Below, one piece after another: positions 46,178 to 58,554 of a DNA stretch of 64,000 bases. Positions within the stretch are counted from its first letter, which is position 1. Each line of letters starts with the position of its first letter. A program made the translations under genes and the position numbers. This DNA is from Pezicula radicicola (lineage: Eukaryota; Ascomycota; Leotiomycetes; Helotiales; Dermateaceae), in assembly GCA_003008705.1 (NCBI GenBank), contig PDUO01000014.1, positions 470,696 through 534,695 of the forward strand, given 5' to 3'. Under the pieces are notes generated by a model that saw nothing but the letters and a program-made list of their open reading frames with translations, ran no database searches and had not been told where the DNA came from.

Positions 46178-46763
46178 TTTTCAATAGGATGTTTTTTGTT
46201 GTGTTGTATTATTATGGTTTTGCGGAAAGTTAGTTGGGTAGAAATATGTCGTGTTTGGGATGGTGGGGTATTTTCTGCTCGTCTGGCACCAACCTTAAAG
46301 AGCCGAAGGGAGCGTCATTATTCGTTCAGAGTCTTGAGAGCATTTGAGAGCACCCGGATTTGTCAAGATCCGTCACGTGATATACACGCATCTGTCTTAC
46401 GGCGTACTCGGCTTCAGGGATCTGTAGTAGGGATTTCCATTTTGGGGAAGTGTAACTTCATTTCGTTCTTCGATCACACCCATGACATCAGTCGGATCTG
46501 AAGATGCCCCCAGCTTCCAATACCTACTGTACATAGCGCAGCTCGGGTCCGCACTCTAAGTGTCTGTGGTAGTTCGTGGTAGCGTTGGACTAGAAAAGTA
46601 GGCCCTGTGCCACGTATAAGCACCGTCTCAAGAGATCAGGGATTGCTAGAGTAGAGTACAGTAGAGTTCATCTCAAACATCTTTTATCTTCTTCCTCTTC
46701 TGTCATCCTCTTCTTTGTTGTTTTTCTTGTGGGCTAGAGTAGATCACGAGAACAATAATCACG
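46178..46763. promoter_or_regulatory. Divergent promoter between hbs1 and the P450 gene
   Basis: 586 bp. A palindromic TCACGTGA (E-box, bHLH target type) lies at 46373-46380, and a CT-rich tract at about 46680-46720 precedes the P450 start. Confidence 0.5.
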
Positions 46764-49029
46764 ATGAATCATACAAACCCCAATGTTCTCATAGCCAATT
46801 CGGCTTTGCTTGACCTCTCACAACCCCTCTCTATCCGCCGTATCATCCTATTTCTGGCATGTGCATTTCTTCTCCGCAAGCAGCTTTCATACGCAGCTCT
46901 CTCAATTCCAGCAGTCATTCTGGCTCTCAGCCATGAATTACGTCTTGAAGCCCGCGATGGAATTTCCACTACGAAATATTCTGTGCTTGCGCTGTTGATT
47001 CCATGGCTGGCAACATTTTGCTATAGACTTGCAACACGCCGTCGGCAGTTGCATAACATGGTCAGTCTTTCGACTCTGTTCTGTTAGCAGGATATACGCT
47101 GAGAGTGTAATACAAAGCCTGGAGTTCCTCACCACTCTATTCTCGGCCATCTTCCGACGCTCACCAAGGAGACAATGAAATTGCCGCAAGACATACATTC
47201 CCATGCTCTTATGGATACACTCGTCGAGAAATATGACCTCAGGAAATACGGATTGTTTTATCTCGACACGTACCCTATCCTGAGTGAACCGATGATTGTT
47301 GTAATTGACCCCGAGGTTGCAGCACAGGTTACGCAAGGCAAGAAATCGTGGACGAAGCATCCATCGGTAGAGCAGGATTTTGGACGAGTAATCGGCCCTC
47401 GAGGCCTTTTTTTCAAGGAGGATGAGGAGTGGAAAGAGCTTCGAACCATGTTTAATCCCGGCTTCTCCCAGGCAAATCTCATGGCACTGGTGCCAACTCT
47501 CGTCGAGGAGGGTGAAATATTTGTATCCCGCCTTTCAACTATCGCCGCAGGCGATGGGTTCATAAAGAGCATGGACTCTCTAGCAGCTGCGTTAACTGTG
47601 GATGTTATTGGCAAGGCTCTTTTTGGCATTAAGTGGAATACACAAACTCGGACTTCAGCAAACACACTGGTGATGAGTATTGTAGAAATAAGTCGGTTGG
47701 CCAAAAGTCTCTCAAATTTCTCTCCGGAACGGTTCAATCTCCCAAGGGTTCTCAGGGAAATTTATTACGAATACGTTGGCAATGCTGAAATAACCAAGAC
47801 CCTTCGTAGTAAATGGTCACAACTGGTTGCATCGCCCGAAGAAGCTCGGGAGTCTCATTTCATATTCGATATCGCTATGAATAAATATTCCAAACGAGGG
47901 GGGAAACTAGACGGCAATATTTCAAACGATTTTCTTAAGGTGATGCGTGATAAGTAGGTTATCCGACTGGCGACCTCGTTCTAACTAACACTCCGTAGTG
48001 TCAAAACATTCATCTTCGCTGGACATGACACCACTTCAGCTGTTATCACCGTAAGTGACCCAGTGAGCAACTTCTGCTCTGATTTCCAGAGGCCTCCCCA
48101 AGCAAGCAGCTACTACGTACTTGTACTAATGGAGCAACTCGTTTAGTATGCTTTATACGAGCTATCTCGTAACCTAGAAGCACTGAAGGAACTTCGTGCT
48201 GAGCACGACTCGGTTTTAGGATCCAACGCAAATGAAGCTGGGCAAGCATTGAAGAACAATCCACAATTAACTAATTCTTTACCTTACACAACCGCGGTAA
48301 TTCGAGAAGTCATGAGACTGTATCTCCCAGCGAGCACTCTAAGAATACCACCAAAAGGGTCAGTCCCACCAGATATCTGCAAATAAGAACGGTCGCATTC
48401 ATTTTAGTGCACCAAGCTTAGTTATTTAATCCATTCTAATGATTCGGGCTATAATTGCTTATCAGAGAAGGGGCGGTTTATAGATCCTTGAATTCTTAGG
48501 ATGGTTTGAATAACTTGAGGTTGCGCTATGACGAATAACCTAGATTCTTACCTCTACTATCATTGTCGCCACTAACATCCATCTTCCTAGTGCCCATTTA
48601 ATAGGTCGCGACGGAAAATCCTACCCTACGGAAGGCTGCGCAGTTTGGGTATCCAACTACTCTATAATGAAAGATTCCAGCATCTTCCCATCACCAAACA
48701 CTTTCCAACCTTTACGCTTCATCCCCGAAAGATCACCATTCCCTCCAATCCCAAAAGACGCATACCGACCCTTCGAAAAAGGCTCCCGAGATTGTATAGG
48801 TCAAGAACTAGCTATGTTAGAAAGTCGAGTAACTTTGGCTTTGACAGTTAGGAAATTTGATTTTAGGGAAGCGTATCAGGAGTTGGATAGAAGGTTAGGT
48901 AGGAAGACACCACCTGAGTTTGAGAGCTTGAAGGATCTTGGAGGAAGGGCTTATCAGATTTTGTTTACTACTGCTAAACCGAAGGATGGTTTGCCTATGT
49001 GGGTTAGTGAGAGGGATGTGAAGAAATAA
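46764..49029 (+). CDS. Cytochrome P450 (E-class, microsomal)
   Basis: Five exons, 46764-47060, 47118-47953, 47999-48050, 48147-48358 and 48591-49029, give 611 residues. Exon 1 holds two to three hydrophobic segments (IILFLACAFLLRKQLSYAALSIPAVILAL, then LALLIPWLATFCY), so the N-terminal anchor is longer than the usual single helix. The proline hinge PGVPHHSILGHLP follows. Catalytic landmarks: I-helix FAGHDTTSAV, ExxR in VIREVMRL, the PERF-like FIPERSPF and heme loop FEKGSRDCIGQELA with Cys534 as iron ligand. It sits in the ER membrane and needs a P450 reductase. The substrate is unknown. No synthase, transporter or regulator sits beside it, so it is not evidently part of a cluster. Intron 4 is 232 nt, much longer than the others in this gene. 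Confidence 0.93.
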
Positions 49030-50366
49030 TGAGAAGTAGTGAGGAGTTATTTAGCTCGCTTAGGATAATCAAGTAACAGGAAAGCCACTCTTTTGGAAGT
49101 TATTTTGTAAGGCAAAAGAAAAGGGCATTGAGGTGGTCAAGTTTGGTGTATTCTAGTGAATGAAGGATTAGGATACCACTTACAGTCTGTAATAAAGTTG
49201 TACAGCGATTGGCTGTTGGAGATCCAGGAAATATTCTCGTTCAACTGGGACGGGTAGCGCTACTGGAGGTGGTCTTCGGTTGTAAAGAGAAGTACCGACA
49301 GTAGCTTGCTTCCCTTTGCACTGTCAGACATGTATAGAAGTCCTTCGCGAATACCTTCCCGTAGGTCCGCTGTGACTGGATTGCTCCACCGGGGTCACTA
49401 TAGAGGCCGGATAGGAAGATAGTTGACGAACATGTCCTTCAAGCCCTTGTCTATCGCTTAATGTCTGCAGCACTAAGCGATACATTTCTCCTTCCAGACA
49501 CCTAAAAGCCTAAGTATACTTTTACACTGAGTAACTATTAGTTTACATGCCTCACTCAAACTAAAGGGGGGCTTGACCACCATACCATCTGACCACTTAA
49601 TCGCATGGAGGAGTTTTGAGAGAGAACTACTTCTTTAGATTTATGTATAGTACTTGCTAGCGATAGAACCGGTGGGTAAGTATTGATCTTACTTAGGTTT
49701 CACTTATTGTATCATGGTGAAGCATGGCTTTTAGCTTGTATTTTCATAGGTTATTACCGCCATGGTGGCCTTAAACTTTGCGAGTTATATGTTAGTATTC
49801 TCGATGGTGTGGAATAAGCTTGAAAACTAGTGGGCTAACGTAAGAATCTACGAACCCAAGTTATTTTAACGTGGAACAGGTTAAAGGAAAAGTATTGTGG
49901 ATTTTGCATAGGACCATGCTGGAAATCAACAAATAGTCTATATGAACGCCTACAAGCTCTAAGCCAAGTACTGGAATCAGATGAGCTACCCTAGAAGCGA
50001 GTTACTCAGATCAAGTAAGTTAAATCAAAATTGCCGATCCAAAAAGCCACCTAGTAAACTATTATGGACCCTCGATCACGATATGTGGGAAATGGAAGAA
50101 CTGTCTGAATTGTCTGATTCTGAATAAATGAGTGGGAGGCAGTAGGTCTTTATATATACAGGTTGGGCATCAATTAGTGCCCAAATCCCATACAAAATGA
50201 CCGATTTCGGATGCAGGGCAATTGCGCGTAGAGCGCTACAATTGAAAATCAAATTGGTGGGCAAAAGGCCCGAAAAAGAAGAAGCAATTATGGCCCACAA
50301 TGAAGATATACTAACACGTGACCCAAAATGGGCTTCGATGGCTGACAAATATCAACTCTAAAAGCA
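49030..50366. other. AT-rich intergenic region
   Basis: TpA-rich DNA without a supported gene, ending at the perfect inverted repeat. An ORF at 50076-50348 on the minus strand has no motif. Confidence 0.5.
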
Positions 50367-50484
50367 TACGAAGGACAAGTTCATTTGTATTGAGCCTGGT
50401 CCAAGCGTTTCCGCTCACAAATCAATCCATTTCACAGCCAAAACGCTTGGACCAGGCTCAATACAAATGAACTTGTCCTTCGTA
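50367..50484. repeat. Perfect 44-bp inverted repeat with 30-nt loop (foldback/MITE-like)
   Basis: Arm 50367-50410 is exactly complementary to 50441-50484. The arms begin and end with TA, which fits a TA target duplication flanking a 114-bp element with 42-bp ends, as in Tc1/mariner-type miniature elements. Transcribed, it would form a 44-bp hairpin. Arm identity is perfect although the surrounding DNA is AT-decayed, so the element is young, gene-converted or selected. It lies 178 bp past the end of the RING-like gene, in that gene's 3' flank. Confidence 0.97.
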
Positions 50485-50661
50485 GTTATTCTAAACCTAA
50501 CTTCTCAAACGACAGAGATAGCTAGAAATTCTATGATTTTGAAGCTACGAACTACAACATCTGCATAACTACCAACAACAATACTGCTGACAAGAAAAAA
50601 CAAAGAAGATTGTATCAGCAAAGAGACAGCAATTTCAATCAATCAAAGTAAAACCACAACC

Positions 50662-52858
50662 TCACGGCTTAAAATTCAATCCAAACAGACCCAGAGCGGC
50701 TTTCTGAACAGCATTCCTCTGCTTTGCATCCTCTACCCTCCTCACCTCCCTCAACCACGCCCTCTCAACCTCCACACTAACGATATTTCCAGGCGGTGCT
50801 TTACTATCCTACAACAAAGACACGCAAAAGTCAGCAAAAAGCATCCTGAACCCAACTAATAGAAAAGATAGTAACAGAAAGAGAACTTACCCCTGGAACC
50901 ATAGTGTGCATGTAAGCTAAATCAAACATATACCCCATAACATTCTCCCTAATCCACCACCTACTATCCTTATTCAAAGGACCAACTCTAAGCCCACCAT
51001 TTCCATCATCCTCAAACTCAGGGTTTCTCTCAGGCGGCAGATCAAATGCCTCATTAGCAACAATCATAGCCCTTAATGCATCATCCGGTACCTCCCAATC
51101 CCAAACATTAGGCACCATCGGTTCCTCTATATCAATACCAGTATGCATATGATTTAACTTAGGTATAGAGCCACATCGAGGACACCGATTAGTAACCATA
51201 TGTGGACGATCCCAATTCGTCATGATACAATTCCAATGGAATCTACAACCGCAATGTAAGACCATAACAGTATGTCCGGCAACAATAGGACCACCAGGAT
51301 AAGGAGCGCATAACCAGCAGCGTGGGTCGCTATTTTCATGTAAGATCTTCGAATAATCGACAGGATGAACGCCAAAGAGGTGAAAGTTGACATTCTTAAT
51401 GCTAGAAGGCTCATAATTATGATTAGGCCTAGGAAGTGTTATGGCATCCTCATCTTCTGCATACTCTCCCAAAAAACCGCTTTGTCCATTCAAACCAAGC
51501 TCTGTGAATCTCTCAATGGCTTCTTTCCGCCATTGATTCTCCTCGGCATCAGTATCGTAGTAATGACATATAATCTTCCACGGTCGTCCACCAACCCAAT
51601 CTCTCATCAATCTGAAATTCCGTCTTTGTCGATTGATTACCGAAATAGCCGTAAATATGTCCTCTAAGAATACTCTAGCGCGAGTAAACTCAGTTCCATC
51701 GTTCCCATGAATTGGGTCCTCTACCCCATCAATTGTGTCTTGTATCCTTACAGTATTCACAGGACTGTATGGTTGACCCCTAAGATTATCCCTAGCAGTC
51801 CTATCATTAAAGAGAGGAACTTGCTTATTCATAAGTTTATCTTCAACATGTTCTGTCAACAAGGCGTCCTCGAAGTCGTTTTCCTTTTCGAGGAGATCGA
51901 TGATGAGACGTTCAAAGGGATGCTGTTTAATTGCGGCATTGAATCTTCTTAGCATTTCGTTGATAACAAACCAAGGCTGCTCCGTCATATTATAATTCAT
52001 TACCAGATCCGCACCCGGATCCCCTATTCTAAGCCTAGATACCACGTTCTGGTTTCCGCCATTAGAGTTATACTCACAGACGGCAGCATCAGGCATAGTA
52101 CGTAACGCAGCCTCTATAATCTCTCTAGATCTCTCAATCCAACGAAATTGCTGTGGAATATTATTCTGTCCTCTTGTAATTTCAAGTTCGCGCTCAAGAA
52201 GTTGTCTTCCAAAGCTATATATACGTTGAAAATAACCATGTTGAGCAACAAATCTGCCATCTTGGTCTTGTTTTAGGAAGCCTGGAAGATGAAGACAGCG
52301 GATCCAGAATTTGCGTAGATTCCACTCTCTTCCCATATCTGAATTAACGTCTGATGCAAATGCGTGCGTCGGATGCACTTGTAACTGTTGGTGAATTGTC
52401 AACAACATCTTATTGAGTAACTTGAGAGTACTAGCTGCATAGACTTTATCTTGAAGCTCGCGGAATTGATCTGCGCTGGCCATATCTGGGGTCATGTGTT
52501 GGAGGAGTTGTCCACTAACAAGATGTAGATTTTGATCTTGTGGATTTATGCATTGGAGAGGTTGTCGGAGTGTGACTTGATCGTTATAGAACATATGGTT
52601 GCCAGCATGCCAGTACAGAGGCTCCTCCATTAACAATGGTACAATTGGAGGAAGAAACGAGAGGTAGTCATCTATACCCTCAATTGCGACCATCCTATTC
52701 ATAATAGCGTTATAAGCATCGAGTTCACGGTTGATAACGTTGTCCACTGTCCTCAAAGTCTGGGCATCATTTCGATATATGGCACCACTGGCCGCGTTGT
52801 GCGCGTTGATAAAGGTCGCCTCGCCTGGTAAGTTCATAGTGCTTCCTGATGGATTCAT
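50662..52858 (-). CDS. Large protein with atypical RING-like zinc motif
   Basis: Two exons, 52858-50891 and 50808-50662, joined in phase 0, give 704 residues. A cysteine/histidine cluster at about residues 513-560 reads CWLC, then VLHCGCRFHWNC, then NRCPRC. That resembles a RING-H2 finger in which one ligand of the second pair is missing or replaced, so it may be a degenerate E3-type domain. The first 500 residues are predicted mostly helical, with no catalytic motif I know (FLPPIVPLLMEEPLYWHAGNH; WVGGRPWKIICHYYDTDAEEN). The second exon encodes a basic helix ending GLFGLNFKP. I do not recognise a family name. Codon use is AT-leaning compared with its housekeeping neighbours, which fits a lineage-specific gene. 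Confidence 0.82.
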
Positions 52859-54815
52859 ATTGTGAGAGGTCTGTTACTAAGATCAGGTCAGCGATTGAGA
52901 CAAGTTCAAGGACAGTTAGAACCAGTAATGACAAACTTTCATTGACCCTACCTTAATAACGGGTTATTTTTATTTTACTTTTTGAAAAGGGAGTTGAAGT
53001 TTTTTTCCGCTGCAGGAGAACTGCTACATCAACAGCGAAGATCGTGAAAGATGTACTTATGACAATGAAGTCTATTTTATTGTTGCACAGCAGACCTAGT
53101 GATAAAGCGACAAAGCATTGCTTCTGCAAGCGGACTCTAGAATAGTGTACAATAAAGACGCTCTTTAAAATAATTGAAAATTTGTAATAATAGTCCGCAT
53201 TCGAAAGCCTTACAAGAACAAAGAGAAAGATCAAATATTACGGATCTGGGAATATCAGCGATGTACAATTCAGACATGAATCAACCAACAACTAGGTAGA
53301 ATGCTCGCTTCCAAGCTATTTCCTCTAGAATTTCATCGGCGATCTGAACCGCCAAGTACACACATCGATCGTTCTAGAAGCAAACAAACCAAACGTCTTT
53401 GTTATATATGCCCATTCTAGCGCAGACCAAAATTTCTGCCTTCACTAGATGGCAGCATTGAACTTAATTGTCTCAACCGAGTTTGTTACCTGCGCTTGAT
53501 ATGCTGTGCTCTTATGAAAGACGAAAAGCAAACAGCCGTTGTGTATTAAAACCAAGTAGCCAGCTTGTAAAATCCTTTCCGACACGCATTCAACACAGAA
53601 ACGTGCTAAGTGATACCTTTGACTACCAGAAACAAAGCCAAGCGGCTGAATGTCTGTTCAAAAACACGATCGTTATAATTATCCTTCGCATTGCCTCGCT
53701 GACATTGACTAGTAAATATATACGAGACGGAAACGTCAGCGCGGCGTCGCAAGCGTAAGGTCATCAATCATAGAATCATGATTACCGGCTGTGCACCGGG
53801 TGAGATAATGGATTCTTGTGTAGTGATTACAAGAAGTAATGAATGTGTGAAGATGAAGCAGCAATTGTCGTCGATGAACAAGACAAGAAGTGTGGAGGCT
53901 CAGGCTCACGTCCCTCCTTTGCGAGTCAGCCCTCTTTTTCCCTTCCTGTCGGTATATTTTTAGTGTTCACTTCCTTCCCCAATAACCTTGCTTAGTTAGG
54001 CTCGGCGCCGCCCCCCCGGAGAAAGTCTATTCCTCGTTCAAGACAGCCCGGCCACTCTGCCGAGAAAGAAGCATTTTCCGGGTCTTCCAGAAGCCATCTG
54101 TCCTATTCCCAAGAGTCCAAGCGAGATATTGAAGGTTTCCACTTCATTTTAAACTCCGGTCCCATGATCTCTCAGGGCGTGACAGATCACCCGTTTGATG
54201 CGAGAAATGCAAGTTCCGACACTTTCCTGCATACCAGATCATACTAGATCATAGGTAGCCTGCATCGCAAATGTAGGTGATAGATGGATGGGCGCACTTT
54301 GTGCATCTTGCTACTGCGTCTCTAAAGAAGGTCGTGAAACGAATTAGGCTCTGTCCGTCATCTCACACTACAGTATCTCACACACCGCCACGGCCGCCGT
54401 CTCCTCTGTCTTTTTTTTTGGACCCTTGGTCGATCATTCGGTAGACCCTGACACCAAGCCCTCTTTTTGAGATGAAGTCGATACTTACTTTGCTCAATAC
54501 CGGCATCCATCGCTCGTAAGTCCTCCATACGTGTTCAAGTCTTGCCACGCAAATGGACCTCGAATCTCGTGCTAATGAGCAGTTTCTCGGATCATCTCCA
54601 CATGTTTCTTTAGACCACAGCCGTTGGCTATCGCCATCGTCTTCTCCTACCCCACTATTTTCTCAAATGGCAACTCAAATCTCCTCCCGTGGTACTCCTC
54701 CGTATACCGGCCGCAGTGATCTGTAAGACATAGTAAGTAGTGCTGTAAGAAGTACCTATACTTATCCCCCACGTTGCGGCTGTATTACCTCGTTACATAG
54801 CTATACTTGTACTAG

Positions 54816-54875
54816 GGATGAATAAACGTTAATGATTGGGTGACGAGCCACGTTAAATTTAACGTTTATTCATCC
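54816..54875. repeat. 17-bp inverted repeat with 26-nt spacer
   Basis: Left arm ggatgaataaacgttaa (54816-54832) is exactly complementary to 54859-54875. Outside the arms an imperfect complementarity continues (cttgtac against gtacgag), suggesting an older, longer foldback. Confidence 0.88.
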
Positions 54876-56232
54876 TCTGAGGTACGAGTAGCTTTTTTAC
54901 GAAGGGTAGCTGTCCTCTGTCCTGAACTCCTGACAAACACATTGACAGCTCCAAGCGCCAAAAGAAGTCCGGAGATTTAGGAATGTCCAGCTGATCCGTC
55001 AACCCTCCAGGTCTAGCCCCCGCAACCCGGTGAGCCCGTTTCTCTTTTACATGGGATTTGCATGGAAGGCATCGTGGATTTGGCAACTCCTAGCGTCGCG
55101 AGAGGAACATCACACCGCTCCAGGTCTGGAGTCACAGACGACGTCGCGGAGACAGAGAGAAAACCCCCACGAAAGTCATGCTACACCGCATGGCTTGTCT
55201 GCTGCACGCCCCCAAGAACCCTGAAGCATTGACTGATAGCGTCCGGAAACCAGGATCTTAGTATCCCGGGAGATTCGCTGGGCAGCGCTTCGATAGTGCT
55301 GTGGTACATGTGGGTAGCACTAGGCCCTGTAAGCGGGTGTACTTAGTGGGAGCGCCCCTGTGGACCACGCTATGCACCTCTGCACGGTCGCTGCAGGCAT
55401 TTTAGCACTGCTACCCTGCCGAGCTCCCTTGCTCTGTAAGCTTGGAGGCGTTTTGCGACACGAAAATTTCTTGAAAAGGTGGTGAAGTCCCATCTTTTCT
55501 CCTGTCTTTTCTTCCCTCTTCCATACCATTTCTACACCATACTCGAGTCAGCTTAGACGTCCCGCTCTTCTACCCAAAAAGTCTTCTGTCGCTTCTTCTT
55601 GAGCGGCTTTTGTTGTATAGAGGTTTGCTTTTGCCTGTGTTTCTCCATCGGCGTTTCGACACAATTACGGCCCATTACAAAGACGAGTACCCATTCAAAA
55701 AGGACATAGTTCGGGATTCCGTTTCGATATAACTTGTCTTGTTTCTTTGTCGTTGAGAGCTTGAATCTGCAACTCTGATAGATTTTGTTCTATTTCTCGT
55801 TAGAATATAGATTTGCTTTGTGTTTTCATAGACGACCTACTTGAGCAGACGGAAGACCAAGAGCTGGCTTTCGATTTCTCTCTTATACCCTTCAGCAGTT
55901 CATTACAGCGTTTCAGAGCGGCCATTCTTCGTACCAGTTTCTTCAAGTACGACACCCCACAGCTTCCCAGCCCTTCTGTTGTCATTTTTTCCGTATCGGA
56001 CAACTTCTCTGCAATATTTCCCTTGTAATTCCGTCATAGGTTCGTAGTGTCTGGTCCGGTGGTCGTTAGAAGAGACTATTGCTCATACGCTGTCTGCAGA
56101 ACCCTTTAAAGCCGTTGTAACGCGCCAGAATCTTTCTAATATCCAAAAAAACACATTTCGAAATCTGCATATCGTTTAGGTGGAAATCGAGGACTTTAGC
56201 GCGCTGAAATTCACGTCCAGTCGAAAATCGAA

Positions 56233-56240
56233 TATAAAAG
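56233..56240 (+). promoter_or_regulatory. TATA box (TATAAAAG)
   Basis: Consensus TATA element 147 bp before the dehydrogenase start, followed by a CT-rich leader. Confidence 0.6.
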
Positions 56241-56379
56241 GCAGCTTCGCTTCTAGCTTCCTTCCTCTCCACACCACAACCACATTCTCTCGAACATCCT
56301 TTTTACTGGGCATTTTCAGCCAGTAATTCATCTACTACGAACCTATACCTTCCTCATACCCATAAATACCACACCAATC

Positions 56380-57730
56380 ATGTTTGCCTCACGATCCATT
56401 CTCAGAGCTGCTAAATCGGCCTCTCGCGCAGCTCCCAACTTCACCAAGGCTACCACTCCATCTGCTTTTAAGACTATCCGCACAGTCTCGACCAGCGCGC
56501 AGCGCGACTACGAGATCGTTGCTGAGAAGGAGGTTCCTGTCACCAGCTACACAAAGCAGGGAAAGATTGAGAAGGTCATCCCTGTTAAAGAGAATGCTCC
56601 CGCAGCCGATGAGCCAGTCGCTGGAGGCTTTGAATCTGGTCCTTGCGTGCCATTGACTAAGGCCGTTCATGAGACCTTGACCCCTACCCTTCAGAGCATG
56701 AGCATCATGGGAAAGACCGTTGTCGTTACTGGGTAAGTCACTACCACCCCATTTCTGCCCCTCAGCTAGTCTAGAGCAGTGGCCATTCACCAGCCGTGTG
56801 TGCTCCGTGATATTGGCTACTGACTTGGACTCGGACTGGGCTTCATCAGTTAGCATTTTTTGGCAGCCAAATTATGATCTTAGGCTAACACATTTCTATG
56901 CAGTGCTGCTCGTGGCTTGGGCAACATGATGGCTCGCGCCTGTCTCGAGGCTGGTGCTTCCAACTTGGTCATCTTCGACGTGAACCAGGAGAATGGTGAC
57001 ATGGCCGCTGCCGAGTTGCACCAACTTACCAATGTCCCCGTCTCTTTCTTCAAGGTTGACGTCCGCGACGAGAATGCAGTTGATAAGGCAGTCGAGGCAA
57101 TGTACAGCCAATTCGGTGCACCAGATGTGCTGATTAACTCTGCTGGTATTGCCGAGTAAGCCACCCACATTCTTTCACCAGATATTGTACTGACAACTAA
57201 ACAGCTCAAATATGCCACTCGAGACCTATGACCGCGAGAAGTTCCGCAAGTTGATTGACATTAACCTCACCGGAACCTTCTTGATCTCCCAGGCCATTGG
57301 CAAGACAATGATCAAGGACAAGAAGAATGGTTCCATCATTCTGATCGCCTCTATGTCCGGTTCAATTGTCAATTACCCTCAAGAGCAGTCCTGCTACAAT
57401 GCCTCAAAGGCCGGTGTCGTCATGTTCGGAAAGTCCCTCGCCGCCGAGTGGTCCAAGTACAATATCCGTGTCAACTGCATTTCCCCAGGTTACATGGACA
57501 CTGCATTGAACAATGTTCCAGCTCTCGATGAGCAGAAGAAGATCTGGAAGGACTTGACTCCTCAGAAGCGCCTCGGTTCTATCAATGACCTCAACGGCCT
57601 TGCTGTCTTCCTTGCCTCTGATTCTTCCAAGTTCATGACTGGATCCAACGGTTCGTACTCCCTCCCAAACTAGCTCAGCAAAATACTAACTCTTACAGTT
57701 CTTATCGATGGTGGCTACACTCTCTACTGA
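56380..57730 (+). CDS. Short-chain dehydrogenase, D-arabinitol 2-dehydrogenase-like, with mitochondrial presequence
   Basis: Four exons, 56380-56732, 56904-57155, 57205-57650 and 57699-57730, give 360 residues. The first about 45 residues are Arg/Ser/Ala-rich without acids (MFASRSILRAAKSASRAAP...), a typical mitochondrial targeting sequence, and the SDR core starts only near residue 105. Core motifs: nucleotide-binding TGAARGLG, NSAG, the catalytic Ser near 253, and YNASK with Tyr266 and Lys270, then ISPGYMDT and a last exon ending IDGGYTLY. The pattern fits the polyol/arabinitol dehydrogenase branch, which interconverts pentitols and ketopentoses with NAD(P)H; exact substrate is inferred. 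The 5' region is TATA-driven and codon bias is strong, suggesting high expression. Intron 3 uses a GTTCGT donor. Confidence 0.92.
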
Positions 57731-58554
57731 TCGTTAATGAGGTTGAAGGTCATTTCTAGTTCGTTTTCAGGATGGATACAGGATTCTCTTCAACGCTGTC
57801 ATTTCAATTTGGGTTCCAGGTGTTTAATAGTTTTGCTAAGATGGTTTATACAGGCGTACATCGCTAGGCGTTGCTTCATAGAGGACCAGCGCCCGCCATA
57901 GAGGTATTTTAGAGAAAAAAAAAGGGACAATCAAAAGCACATGCACATAATAATCTTCTTCCTTGAATCATTTTTATCACGGTGCTACGCTCAGGTCTCA
58001 TGATGAAACTATGTTTCTCGTGCTGGCTGTTCCAGTTGATTTAAAGCCAGTGTCATCAACCCTACTATACAAGGGCTAGTCTACTAAAATTCTTTGCAAA
58101 GAACGCTCGGCATAGTCAGTCCTCCTAACTACCTCCGTATACGAGTCTTCTACATCCTTATGGGCCAGAGGTCTGCCACCCTGGTTAGAAGATTTCTCAA
58201 CCAAATAGGCCTCTTTACGGCTAGAAAATATCCAAATCCGCAGCGGAGCAACATCCCTGTCTTTGGTCATCGCTTGTTGAGTTTTCTTTCTGGCTTTGGT
58301 GACGATCCACCGATTTCGCTCTCGCTTGCTTACAAGCATCACATACAGTACTGTAAGGCACTATACTCCGTACGTATGCATCTTTAAGTGGTCATTTAAC
58401 TTGGTGGAATTTGCACATCATCGATCTTTTTCAGGGGTTTACACTTTACAGTTCAAAGCTTCTTATTACCCAATACATATCACATTCTCATCTTAAGTCA
58501 TTTAGACTTGATCCTCTTAGACAGCCAAGCTCTGACAGACAGTGTAAATCTCCC
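57731..58554. other. Spacer between convergent genes
   Basis: 3' flanks of the dehydrogenase and the sulfoxide reductase, with an A-run near 57918-57924. No gene is supported. Confidence 0.6.

Larger units (their letters stand above)
52859..56379. other. 3.5-kb gene-free stretch
   Basis: No motif-bearing ORF. The right third (about 55480-56370) is pyrimidine-rich and includes the dehydrogenase promoter with a TATA box. A 17-bp palindrome lies at 54816-54875. A non-coding transcript is possible but nothing in the sequence proves it. Confidence 0.5.

Noticed and set aside
46764..49029. P450 as part of a biosynthetic cluster
   Set aside because: Neighbours are hbs1 and a RING-like gene; nothing links them metabolically.
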